Shown one piece after another: positions 6,905 through 14,581 of a stretch of 64,000 nucleotides of DNA. Under the pieces are notes generated by a model. That model made no database searches, was not told where the DNA came from, and saw only the letters and a program-made list of their open reading frames with translations. A program made the translations under genes and the position numbers. The number at the start of each line of letters is the position of its first letter. Position 1 is the first letter of the stretch. Source of the DNA: JBMOMT01 sp049324835 (GTDB lineage: Bacteria; Chloroflexota; Anaerolineae; CAYNKW01); the NCBI GenBank assembly GCA_049324835.1, contig JBMOMT010000074.1:1-64000 (forward strand), written 5' to 3'.

Positions 6905-8892
6905 GAGTCTTTTGGCCCCTGAGAGATAGCTCCATCGTGGTTGGCAGGGTCTGGCTGTTGATGCCACGCCTCTTCTTCCATCTGGGCTAGGGTGCGGGCC
7001 ACTTCCTGGATGGCCACGCGCTGTTTACGATACAGGTCCGATTCACTCATCGCCAGACGGCTGGCCACGTAACTCACCCGCTCACCGCGCAGAAATTTAA
7101 GGTCCAGGATATTGTAGAGCAGCCATTCGCGGGTGGTCATTTTACGTTCGCCGCCGGGACGCAGCGCCTCGACGGCCTGGAGTAGAACGGCCCGCAGCGC
7201 CTGCGCCGGCTGGCCCTGGTTTTCCAGCAGTGCCTTTTTGACGATGCTCAGACCCAACAGTGGGCTATCGCTCAGTTTGGGTCCGCCCCAATAATCGCGC
7301 AGGGCGTCTTTGACCAGTTGGGGAAATTCGGGAGCATAGATCAGGCTTTCGTCGATGGGCTGCACCGGCGGCGAGCCGGCATAACGCACCGTGCCACGAC
7401 GGCGCTGGATGATCTCGATCTCGGGGATGATCTGTTCCAGAGCGCCAAACAGGCTCTGCTGCAGATGTCGGTCGGCCAGGGCATTCTCTGCCTGGGCGAC
7501 CAGTGTCACCAGGGCATTGGCTTCTTCTTCAGAGAGGTCGATCAGCTCTCTGTGGGCCTGCACACCTAGCACGCCCAGGGTGATGTCGCCGGAGGTGGCC
7601 CGCAGTGGGAAAACCCAGAACCCGTCGCGGACGATCGGCGGTGCGCCGTTGAACAGGTTTTCCAGATATGGCGGCAGGGCCGGGAGGTCACCGGTCTGAA
7701 TGAGGGCTTCGGTATCGCAGCCGGCCAGGAAAGCATCTATCTGTTGCTCTCTGCCATAAGAAGCGTGGCGGCGCGGGCCATCCCTCTCGATGACCGCCAC
7801 AAAGGCGGTGGTCACTCGCAGCGTGTCGCAGACGGCGCTCAGTAGATTTTCCAGAAATTGTTGCATGTCGGTGGTGGTGAGCAGCCGGTTATCCAGTTGG
7901 CGTAGCCAGGCGATCTCGTTGCGCTCCCGGCGGTAGAGCAGCCGGTCGATGAGCGGTTGGGCAACGGTGATGGCCACCTGGAGCAACACCAATCCGGCCA
8001 CCACGGTGGTAAAGAGCACGGTATCACGCGAGAGGCCCAGGATGGTCTCCACTTTGGGCACCGTTTGGAGCAAAGCGATGACCACCACTGCCGCCAGCGG
8101 CCCGCGCAGCATAAAACTGACCAGTCGCTGCTTGACCACCCGATCGGGCAGCAGCACGCCGAAATAGGCCACCGGGTAGGTCATGACGATCATCATCAGC
8201 GCCACGCCCACGTTACCCAGTAGCACAAAGCTGAGCAACGCGGCGGGTGGAAAGATCAGGTCGACGCTGGCCAGCATCACGTAGGGGAATACACCCAGGG
8301 CAGGCGCCACGAAGGCGAGCGCCAGATAAGTCATGCGCCGGCGCGAGGTGGGGGTCAGACAGCGGTTGCGGGCGCGCTGGATGTTGAGCGCGCCCGCGCC
8401 CACGGTGAAGAAAAAATAGATGGCGAACAGCCAGAAAAGAGGCCCGGCGCGGAGTTGGGGCGCGGCAGGCAGGTAGATAGCCTCGCGCACCAGCAGTTTG
8501 GTGAGGATGGCCAGCAGCACCAGTCCGATGCCGATGAAATAACTACACCACACCATCACGCGACGCAGTCGGGAGCGGGCGTTGGTGGTGACCAGCAGGG
8601 CGTCGGAGAAGTGGAGGTAGGCCGCCGGCACAAACGGAATGCCCAACCACTGCATCTTGAGCCACGGCAGAGCCAACTGGGCGGAGGTGACTTTGAGCAG
8701 TACAAAGTCGCTCACGTAAACCAGAGTGACGAAACTCATCAGCGCGGCAAAGGCGCGCGCCACCGGACTGCGCAGGTTGTGGGTGAGGATATAGATGGTC
8801 AGTGAAAAGCCGGTGACGACGATGGCCGACGAGAGCAGCCGGTTGACGGCGGTCAACAGAGCGATCAGATCGAGAGCGTTGCCAGGCATCAT
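6901..8892 (-). CDS. 7TM/GAF sensor protein without a kinase domain
   Basis: A 663-residue protein. Seen: seven or more hydrophobic helices in the first ~300 residues, resembling the N-terminal 7TM region of many histidine kinases; a GAF-like domain at about residues 345-470; and a soluble, helical C-terminus ending in a segment (REWLLYNILDLKFLRGERVS and following) that looks like a helix-turn-helix. No H-box, N-box or HATPase motif is present, so it is not itself a histidine kinase. It may sense a ligand and act through its C-terminal domain. The frame opens at GTG 8928, but a TATAAT box at 8899-8904 lies inside that extension and places the transcript start at ATG 8892, so a leaderless start at 8892 (or ATG 8889) is preferred. 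Confidence 0.75.
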   Translation of the reverse strand: MMPGNALDLIALLTAVNRLLSSAIVVTGFSLTIYILTHNLRSPVARAFAALMSFVTLVYVSDFVLLKVTSAQLALPWLKMQWLGIPFVPAAYLHFSDALLVTTNARSRLRRVMVWCSYFIGIGLVLLAILTKLLVREAIYLPAAPQLRAGPLFWLFAIYFFFTVGAGALNIQRARNRCLTPTSRRRMTYLALAFVAPALGVFPYVMLASVDLIFPPAALLSFVLLGNVGVALMMIVMTYPVAYFGVLLPDRVVKQRLVSFMLRGPLAAVVVIALLQTVPKVETILGLSRDTVLFTTVVAGLVLLQVAITVAQPLIDRLLYRRERNEIAWLRQLDNRLLTTTDMQQFLENLLSAVCDTLRVTTAFVAVIERDGPRRHASYGREQQIDAFLAGCDTEALIQTGDLPALPPYLENLFNGAPPIVRDGFWVFPLRATSGDITLGVLGVQAHRELIDLSEEEANALVTLVAQAENALADRHLQQSLFGALEQIIPEIEIIQRRRGTVRYAGSPPVQPIDESLIYAPEFPQLVKDALRDYWGGPKLSDSPLLGLSIVKKALLENQGQPAQALRAVLLQAVEALRPGGERKMTTREWLLYNILDLKFLRGERVSYVASRLAMSESDLYRKQRVAIQEVARTLAQMEEEAWHQQPDPANHDGAISQGPKDS

Positions 8893-8898
8893 GCTGCA

Positions 8899-8927
8899 AT
8901 TATAACTCATCGCTCTGGCTTTGTCCA
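8899..8927 (-). promoter_or_regulatory. Promoter giving a leaderless transcript
   Basis: Minus strand: TGGACA at 8922-8927, 17-base spacer, TATAAT at 8899-8904. The expected transcription start, seven bases further, is the A of the tandem ATGATG at 8887-8892, so the sensor mRNA would have no 5' leader. Confidence 0.65.
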
Positions 8928-8928
8928 C

Positions 8929-8956
8929 TTGACAAAAATAGCTTTGTTGCTATCAT
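8929..8956 (+). promoter_or_regulatory. Divergent promoter for the DMT-type transporter
   Basis: Plus strand: TTGACA at 8929-8934, 16-base spacer, TATCAT at 8951-8956. Its -35 box lies two bases from the -35 box of the opposing promoter, so the two are back to back. Confidence 0.65.
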
Positions 8957-9001
8957 TGCAGCGTTTTGAGTTCTGCAAGCCGTATGGCGGGAGGTTTTTT
9001 T

Positions 9002-9448
9002 TTGACACTCTACACGGGAATGGGCATTCTGGTGGCCATCCTGGCAGGGTCGCTCATCGGCATGCAAGCGCCACTGAGCAATCTGCTGCGCGAAAAGGTA
9101 GGCTTGTGGGGCATGGCCGTGGGTGTGCATGTCGCCGGGTTGAGTGTGGCGCTGTTGGCCATGTTGACCCTGGAACGGCCATTGGCTCGCGCCTGGGGCG
9201 CGTGGTGGTGGCTGGTGATCCTCAGCGGCGTGGCCGGGCTGGGCATCGTGATCACATTGGCGTCGGCCATCGGACGGCTGGGAGCGGCCACGGCGCTGAG
9301 CATCAGCATTGCCGTGCAACTCGCCGTCACGGTGACGGTCGACCATTTTGGCTGGCTGGGTGTCCAGGCCCGTCCGCTGAGCTGGCCGAGGGCTATCGGT
9401 GTGCTGTTGCTCCTGCTGGGGGCTCGACTGGTGGTGGGTGGGAAATGA
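9002..9448 (+). CDS. Small DMT-superfamily membrane protein (YdcZ/DUF606-like)
   Basis: A hydrophobic protein of about 148 residues with five predicted helices, resembling the small YdcZ (DUF606) transporters: an N-terminal GSLIGMQAPLSN segment, a central WWLVILSGV helix and the ASAIGRLGAATALSISIAVQL stretch split over helices 3-4. The frame can be extended to TTG 8966, but GGGAGG at 8989-8994 is correctly spaced (7 bases) from TTG 9002, and the shorter protein matches the family length of about 145. Substrate unknown. It is read divergently from the 7TM/GAF sensor, and the promoter of the following histidine kinase starts directly after its stop. Confidence 0.75.
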   Translation: MTLYTGMGILVAILAGSLIGMQAPLSNLLREKVGLWGMAVGVHVAGLSVALLAMLTLERPLARAWGAWWWLVILSGVAGLGIVITLASAIGRLGAATALSISIAVQLAVTVTVDHFGWLGVQARPLSWPRAIGVLLLLLGARLVVGGK

Positions 9449-9454
9449 ACGCTC

Positions 9455-9483
9455 TTGACTTTACCTTGCAGCGATGTTATACT
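9455..9483 (+). promoter_or_regulatory. Promoter of the large histidine kinase gene
   Basis: TTGACT at 9455-9460, 17-base spacer, TATACT at 9478-9483. It begins six bases after the previous stop codon and lies about 90 bases upstream of the kinase ATG, whose leader carries a small GCGCC/GGCGC hairpin near 9533-9546. Confidence 0.7.
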
Positions 9484-9574
9484 GCTTGTGGGGGAAAACG
9501 ACCGTCCTTGTCTGACTTGTTGCCCTAGATTACGCGCCGGAGGGCGCGACCCACTCGCTTTTTTCCGGTGATGA

Positions 9575-12500
9575 ATGATGCGGTGGCAATACACACCCTA
9601 CCTCATTCCCCTCCTCATCGCAGCCGGCGTATGCGCGGTCCTTGCTGCCGTGGCGTGGCGCAGACGTTCGGTGCCCCGCGCACTACCGTTCCTGGTGCTC
9701 ATGCTGGCTGTGGCCGAATGGTCGCTGGCCTATGCCCTGCGGTTGGGCAGCGTCGATCTGGCGGCCAAGCTGTTTTGGGCCAAGGTGCGATACGTGGGCA
9801 TCGTGGCTGTGCCGACGTCCTGGCTGCTTTTGTCGTTGCAGCATACCTATCGCGCCAGGTGGGCCAGCCGCCGTAATCTGTCGTTACTGGCAATCGAGCC
9901 GGTGCTGGTGCTGCTGTTGGTGTGGACCAACGACTATCACGGTTGGGTCTGGTCGGATGTAACGCTGGCGCGCAGCGGTTCGTTGTGGGTCTGGCACGCT
10001 TCCCACGGCGCTGGCTTTTGGCTTCACGCGGCCTACTCTTATTGCCTGATGCTGATCGGTTCTCTTTTTCTCATCCAGGAGGTGCTGCACTCACCGCGCC
10101 TCTACCGCGGCCAGGCTGCCCTGTTGCTCCTCGGCGCGTTGGCGCCGCTGGTGGGCAACGTGCTTTCGACTTTTGATCTGGTCGCTTTTCCTCTGGATCT
10201 GACCCCCTTTGGATTTACTCTGGCCGGGCTGGCGGCTGCCTGGGGATTGTTGCGCTTTCGGTTGTTGGACATCGCGCCGGTGGCGCGCGAGGCCGTGGTG
10301 GCCAGTCTGAGCGACGCCGTGATCGTTCTGGATACCCAGGGGCACATCGTCGATCTCAACCCGGCAGCGCAAAAGATGTTCCGGCTCTCGGCTGAAAAGG
10401 TCATTGGACAGTCGGCTGTGGCCGTGTTTGCTGCCAGACAAGACCTGATTCAACGCTACCGCGACGTGACAGAGGCGCAGGACGAGGTCATGATAGAACT
10501 GGCAGGCGAGCGCCGTTGGTACGACCTGCGCCTCTCACCGCTGCGCGGCCGGCGAGATCGGCTCACCGGGCGATTGATCGTGTTCCGAGACGTCACCGAA
10601 CGCAAGTTGGCCGATGAGGCCCTGCGCGCCCAGAAACAGTTGTTCGAAAGCCTGGTGGCCGTCGCCCGGGCCACCACGGAACAACCCAGCCTGCAGGCCA
10701 CGCTGCAAAACGTCCTGGACGTTTCGGCCAGGCTCACCGGGGCCGGTTACGGCAGTCTGTTCTTGTTGGGCGAGAATGGTCAGGTGACCCACAGCATCCT
10801 GGCGCTGGGCAAGACCCACAGTCAGGATCAACAAGAGCGGGTGCAATTGGTGATGGAGCGGGGGCTGGCAGGCTGGGTGGCTCGCCACCGGCAGATGGCC
10901 CTGATCGTCGATACCTCTCAGGATGCCCGTTGGGTGGCCGCGTCCAACGAGCCCTACATGGCCCACTCGGCGTTGGCCGTGCCCATTTTGAGCGGAGCCG
11001 GCCTGCTGGGTATTCTGACGCTCACCCATCAACAGCCGGGGCATTTCAGCCCGGAGCATGCGCAGTTGCTCCAGGCCGCAGCCGATCAGATGTCGCTGGC
11101 GCTACAAAACGCCCAGATGTATGAAGCCCAGCGCCACATGGCAGATCATCAGTCCACTCTTTACCGGGTGCTGGCCAGCGTGGGCGAGCACCTCAACCTG
11201 GAAGCCATCGGTCACGCAGCGGTGGAGACCATCGCCCACCTGACGGGCTGGCCCGCCGTGGCGCTGTTGCTGCCCGATGACTCTACCTCCCACCTGGTGG
11301 TCGAGGCGGCAGCCGGCCAACTGGCCGCGTCGGTGCGATGGCGCATACCTGTCGAGAGGGGGGTCGTCGGCAGGGCTTTCCGCACGGCGCAGACACAGCA
11401 CGTGCCGGATGTCCGTACCGACCCGGATTACGTCGCCGGTCATGCCGCGCTCTGCTCCGAGTTGGCCGTGCCGTTACGCCGTGGTGAACGGCTGCTGGGC
11501 GTGCTCGACATCGAGAACGACCGAGCGGGGGCTTTCGATCGTGATGATGTGTTGTTGGCCGAGTCGCTGGCCGAGGCTGTCGCTCTGGCGATGGAGAATG
11601 CGCGTCTCTACGAAAGCGCCAACCGTCAGGCTGTCGAGCTGGGTGCGCTGTTTACCGTCACGCGCATGGCCAGCCGCTCACTGGTGTTGGAGGACACACT
11701 CACCCAGAGCCTGGTGGCCACGTTGCTGTCGTTGGGCTTTGACGCCGGCCTGATCGCCGTGGTCGATCCGGACGATGGCGCGTTGCGCCTGGTGGCCGAG
11801 CACGGTTTACCCTCGGCCCTGTCGCAGCGGCTACGCGACAGAGGCATGACAGATACGTTGATCGAGCTGGTTCATCGGAACGGGCAAAGCTCTTTGCTGG
11901 CTGACCTGGCGGGCGATCTGCCGCCGCAGGTGGCTCCTCTGGTGGCCGACCAGATCCCTCTGGGGCTGCGGGCCTGCGCCTGCCTGCCGCTGCTGCATCA
12001 GGCGGAATCGTTGGGCGTGATGAGCCTGTTCGTGCATCAACCGCGCACCTTTTCGTCCAATGAAAAGGTGTTGTTGGATACGCTCAGCCACCAGATCGCC
12101 ACCGCCGTGGCCAATGTCCGGCTGTTTCAAAAGGCGGTCGACGAGCGTCATCGCCTGTTGACGCTGATCGAGTCCAGCCGCGATGGCATCGTTCTCATCG
12201 ATCTGGAGCATTGTGTGGTGGTGGTCAATACGGCTGCTCTGGAGCTGCTCCGATTGACCCAGTCACCGCCAGACTGGACCGGACGGTCTCTGGAGGATAT
12301 GTTGGCTGTGCTGGAGGATCGCGCCTCTGACTTTGTGAAAGCCATTCGCCGCGATCTGGAGCGTATCACGGTGGCTGCTGATCCGGCCGGTGAGGGCGAG
12401 AGCCAGGTGCCGCCACGGGCCATCCACTGGCTCAACCTGCCGGTGCTGGCGGATCAGACGCCATTGGGACGGCTGCTGGTGCTGCGAGATGTCACCGAGG

Positions 12501-13285
12501 AGCGGCTGCTGGCCAAGATGCGCGACGATCTGACCCATACCATGGTGCACGACCTGCGCAACCCGCTGACCTCACTTTCCATGTCGCTGGCGTTGTTGGA
12601 CGCGCCCCACGCCGACAACCTCAGGCCAGAGCAGCGCATGATGCTCGAAATCGCCATAAACAGTGTCGAGCGGGTGTCCAAGCTGGTCAACGACATCCTG
12701 GATGTCAGCCAGTTGGAGAGCGGTCGTATGCCACTGGACCGGGCGATGATCCTGCTGAACGAGGTGGTGGCAGCGACGTTGCAGCGTCAGGCATTGTTGG
12801 CGGCTCAAAAAGGGGTGCGGCTGGAGCACAACCTGCCGCCCGATCTGCCGGCTGTCCTGGCCGACGCTCAGATGGTGGAGCGGGTGTTGCAAAACCTGGT
12901 GGGTAATGCCATCAAGTTCACGTCTTCAGGCGGCAGGGTTCGGGTGTCCGCCGAGGTGGTGGCATCGGGGCTTGAGGGGCAGATCGGGCCTGGTGAAGCT
13001 GCCGAGGTGTGTGTTTCGGTGGCCGATAATGGTTCTGGCGTGCCGCCCGAGCTCCAGAAGCGTTTGTTCCAGAAATTCGTCACCGGTCAACAGCAGGAAA
13101 GCGGCAGCGGTTTGGGCCTGGCCTTTTGCAGGCTGGCCATCGAAGCGCACGATGGGCGTATCTGGCTGGAGAGTCAGTTGGGGCAAGGTACACAGGTTCA
13201 CTTTACCTTGCCCATTGCGCGCCCGGCTCAGACTGCGACAGCAGAAGGGTTTCAGGGGTCTGTTGGTTGGCACGATTCGGTGTAG
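9575..13285 (+). CDS. Multi-domain sensor histidine kinase (7TM-PAS-GAFx3-PAS-HisKA-HATPase)
   Basis: A 1236-residue membrane sensor kinase. Seen in order: an N-terminal region of about seven helices (residues 5-225), a PAS domain (about 235-345), three GAF-type domains beginning near 372, 535 and 705, a second PAS domain (from about 860), a HisKA domain with the phospho-acceptor in the H-box MVHDLRNPLTSL (His992), and an HATPase_c domain with N-box NLVGNAIKFT (about 1108), G1 DNGSGVP (about 1152) and G2 GSGLGL (about 1177). No receiver domain is fused and no response regulator gene lies next to it, so its partner is elsewhere. Its 7TM region resembles that of the kinase-less sensor at 6901-8892. 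The two ATGs at 9575 and 9578 are both possible starts. Confidence 0.93.
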   Translation: MMRWQYTPYLIPLLIAAGVCAVLAAVAWRRRSVPRALPFLVLMLAVAEWSLAYALRLGSVDLAAKLFWAKVRYVGIVAVPTSWLLLSLQHTYRARWASRRNLSLLAIEPVLVLLLVWTNDYHGWVWSDVTLARSGSLWVWHASHGAGFWLHAAYSYCLMLIGSLFLIQEVLHSPRLYRGQAALLLLGALAPLVGNVLSTFDLVAFPLDLTPFGFTLAGLAAAWGLLRFRLLDIAPVAREAVVASLSDAVIVLDTQGHIVDLNPAAQKMFRLSAEKVIGQSAVAVFAARQDLIQRYRDVTEAQDEVMIELAGERRWYDLRLSPLRGRRDRLTGRLIVFRDVTERKLADEALRAQKQLFESLVAVARATTEQPSLQATLQNVLDVSARLTGAGYGSLFLLGENGQVTHSILALGKTHSQDQQERVQLVMERGLAGWVARHRQMALIVDTSQDARWVAASNEPYMAHSALAVPILSGAGLLGILTLTHQQPGHFSPEHAQLLQAAADQMSLALQNAQMYEAQRHMADHQSTLYRVLASVGEHLNLEAIGHAAVETIAHLTGWPAVALLLPDDSTSHLVVEAAAGQLAASVRWRIPVERGVVGRAFRTAQTQHVPDVRTDPDYVAGHAALCSELAVPLRRGERLLGVLDIENDRAGAFDRDDVLLAESLAEAVALAMENARLYESANRQAVELGALFTVTRMASRSLVLEDTLTQSLVATLLSLGFDAGLIAVVDPDDGALRLVAEHGLPSALSQRLRDRGMTDTLIELVHRNGQSSLLADLAGDLPPQVAPLVADQIPLGLRACACLPLLHQAESLGVMSLFVHQPRTFSSNEKVLLDTLSHQIATAVANVRLFQKAVDERHRLLTLIESSRDGIVLIDLEHCVVVVNTAALELLRLTQSPPDWTGRSLEDMLAVLEDRASDFVKAIRRDLERITVAADPAGEGESQVPPRAIHWLNLPVLADQTPLGRLLVLRDVTEERLLAKMRDDLTHTMVHDLRNPLTSLSMSLALLDAPHADNLRPEQRMMLEIAINSVERVSKLVNDILDVSQLESGRMPLDRAMILLNEVVAATLQRQALLAAQKGVRLEHNLPPDLPAVLADAQMVERVLQNLVGNAIKFTSSGGRVRVSAEVVASGLEGQIGPGEAAEVCVSVADNGSGVPPELQKRLFQKFVTGQQQESGSGLGLAFCRLAIEAHDGRIWLESQLGQGTQVHFTLPIARPAQTATAEGFQGSVGWHDSV

Positions 13286-13328
13286 GCCTGGTATGGAGGA
13301 AAACCAATTTTGGGGGAGGATGAAAAGT

Positions 13329-13811
13329 ATGTCTCGTGTGTATGGTTTGAAGGGTTTGCCGATGCTCAGCCTGTTGTTGCTGGCCTTTTCCCATCCGGCT
13401 CAGGCTTCGACCAGGGAGGGCAGCATACCCTCGTGGCTGTGGCTGCTGGGAATTCTGGGGGTGTTGCTGGCGCTGCTTTTGTGGCGGCGCCTTTCCGGCG
13501 GATCGCCTGCGGCAGGGTTGCCTGTGGCGGAGCAAGTGGAGCCGGTGGTAGAGCCGTCATCACCGGACGATCTCAAGATCGTCGAGGGTATTGGTCCCAA
13601 GATTGAGAGCCTGCTACACCAGCGTGGCATCTTGACCCTGGCTCAGTTGGCGGCCGTCGAGGTGAGCCAGTTGCAGGATATGCTCCAGCAGGCCAACCTG
13701 CGGATCGCCGATCCCAGCACCTGGCCGGAGCAGGCCCGGCTGGCAGCGGCTGGGGATTGGGCGGCCCTGGAAGTGTTACAAAACGAGCTCAAAGGTGGCC
13801 GGCGCGTGTGA
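13329..13811 (+). CDS. Membrane-anchored helix-hairpin-helix protein
   Basis: A 160-residue protein. Seen: a signal-like hydrophobic segment (residues 10-28, ending PAQAS), a second strong helix (about 36-55, SWLWLLGILGVLLALLLW), a Pro/Val-rich linker, and a C-terminal helix-hairpin-helix domain starting DDLKIVEGIGPKIESLL. This domain type (DUF4332/COG3743-like) is often labelled a predicted 5' nuclease but no catalytic residues are evident; nucleic-acid or protein binding is safer. The chosen ATG 13329 is nine bases after GGGGGAGG; ATGs at 13293 and 13320 are in frame but less well placed. It lies 43 bases after the kinase stop and 37 bases before mscL, so the three may be co-transcribed. 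Confidence 0.8.
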   Translation: MSRVYGLKGLPMLSLLLLAFSHPAQASTREGSIPSWLWLLGILGVLLALLLWRRLSGGSPAAGLPVAEQVEPVVEPSSPDDLKIVEGIGPKIESLLHQRGILTLAQLAAVEVSQLQDMLQQANLRIADPSTWPEQARLAAAGDWAALEVLQNELKGGRRV

Positions 13812-13848
13812 CCGGCCCGATAGCCGTTCAAAAAAAAAGGGGGATAAC

Positions 13849-14304
13849 ATGTTCAAAGAGTTCAGAGATTTTGCCATGCGCGGCAACGTGATCGACATGG
13901 CCGTCGGTATCATCATCGGTGGCGCCTTTGGCACCATCGTCAAGTCGCTGGTCAGCGACATCATCATGCCGCCGGTGGGCCTGCTGTTGGGCGGCATGGA
14001 TTTCGTCAACCTGTTTGCGCTGCTCCAGGAGGGTGAGCCGGCAGGGCCTTACGCCGCCCTGGCCGATGCCCAGGCCGCTGGCGCGGTGACGATCAACTAT
14101 GGCGTGTTTATCAACGCCGTCATCAGCTTTCTCATCGTCGCTTTTGCCATGTTTCTCATCATTCGCGCCATGAACCGCATGCAGCGTGCAAAAGAGGCCC
14201 CGGTCGCAGAGCCTACGGAAAAAGAGTGTCCCTATTGCTTCACGGCCATTCCCATCAAGGCCTCCCGCTGCCCGCATTGCACCTCGCAGCTTAAAGCTGC
14301 CTGA
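13849..14304 (+). CDS. mscL: Large-conductance mechanosensitive channel MscL with zinc-ribbon tail
   Basis: A 151-residue inner-membrane channel that opens under high membrane tension and releases solutes during osmotic downshock. Seen: the typical N-terminus FKEFRDFAMRGNVIDMAVG, TM1 running through GIIIGGAFGTIVKSLV, a periplasmic loop, and TM2 around residues 83-108. Instead of a plain charged tail, the last 30 residues carry two Cys pairs (CPYC and CPHC) spaced like a zinc ribbon. The frame extends upstream to 13795, but ATG 13849 with GGGGG nine bases ahead starts the conserved domain. A strong terminator follows. Confidence 0.95.
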   Translation: MFKEFRDFAMRGNVIDMAVGIIIGGAFGTIVKSLVSDIIMPPVGLLLGGMDFVNLFALLQEGEPAGPYAALADAQAAGAVTINYGVFINAVISFLIVAFAMFLIIRAMNRMQRAKEAPVAEPTEKECPYCFTAIPIKASRCPHCTSQLKAA

Positions 14305-14332
14305 CGCCAGCCTTTTTTCTTTGCAGCGGCAG

Positions 14333-14364
14333 AAAAGCGCGCCGTTTCTCGGCGCGCTTTTTTT
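14333..14364 (+). terminator. Intrinsic terminator after mscL
   Basis: GCGCGCC (14337-14343) and GGCGCGC (14351-14357) form a perfect 7-bp GC stem around a GTTTCTC loop, followed by seven T. Four A upstream make it partly bidirectional. Confidence 0.93.
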
Positions 14365-14375
14365 GTTTCCGCTGG

Positions 14376-14500
14376 GTAACTGCTCATCCTACCTTCCCGC
14401 AGGCTGAAAGAGCTTGGCGCCTTTGTGGTAAATGTCTTGCCCGGCGTGTAAGAATTTCACCGTTAAGGTACTACAAGAGCTTGCGGGAGGAGGCGGCAGA
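14376..14500. repeat. Degenerate copy of inverted-repeat element family A
   Basis: The left end (GTAACTGCTCATCCTACC, then CCCGCAGGCTGAAA) matches the left ends of elements at 26791 and 60368. The right end (AGCTTGCGGGAGG near 14478) is a weak inverted copy. The interior differs from the other copies and instead resembles 24606-24675 downstream of the surface operon. Confidence 0.5.
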
Positions 14501-14540
14501 AATTTACGCCACCTTTACCCCATTCCCTGACGGATCGCTG

Positions 14541-14546
14541 TATAAT
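14541..14546 (+). promoter_or_regulatory. -10 box of the surface-protein operon
   Basis: A perfect TATAAT lies 35 bases upstream of the GTG start of the giant surface protein. No good -35 hexamer is present at 16-18 bases, so an activator or an alternative sigma factor may be needed. Confidence 0.45.
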
Positions 14547-14581
14547 GAGGCTATTGACTCGAAAAACCCGGGGGGGATATT

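Noticed and set aside
9533..9564. Attenuator in the histidine kinase leader
   Set aside because: The 5-bp GCGCC/GGCGC stem is 11 or more bases from the T-run and too weak to be convincing.
13329..13811. Naming the helix-hairpin-helix protein a nuclease
   Set aside because: Only a binding fold is visible, attached to membrane helices; no catalytic residues can be pointed out.
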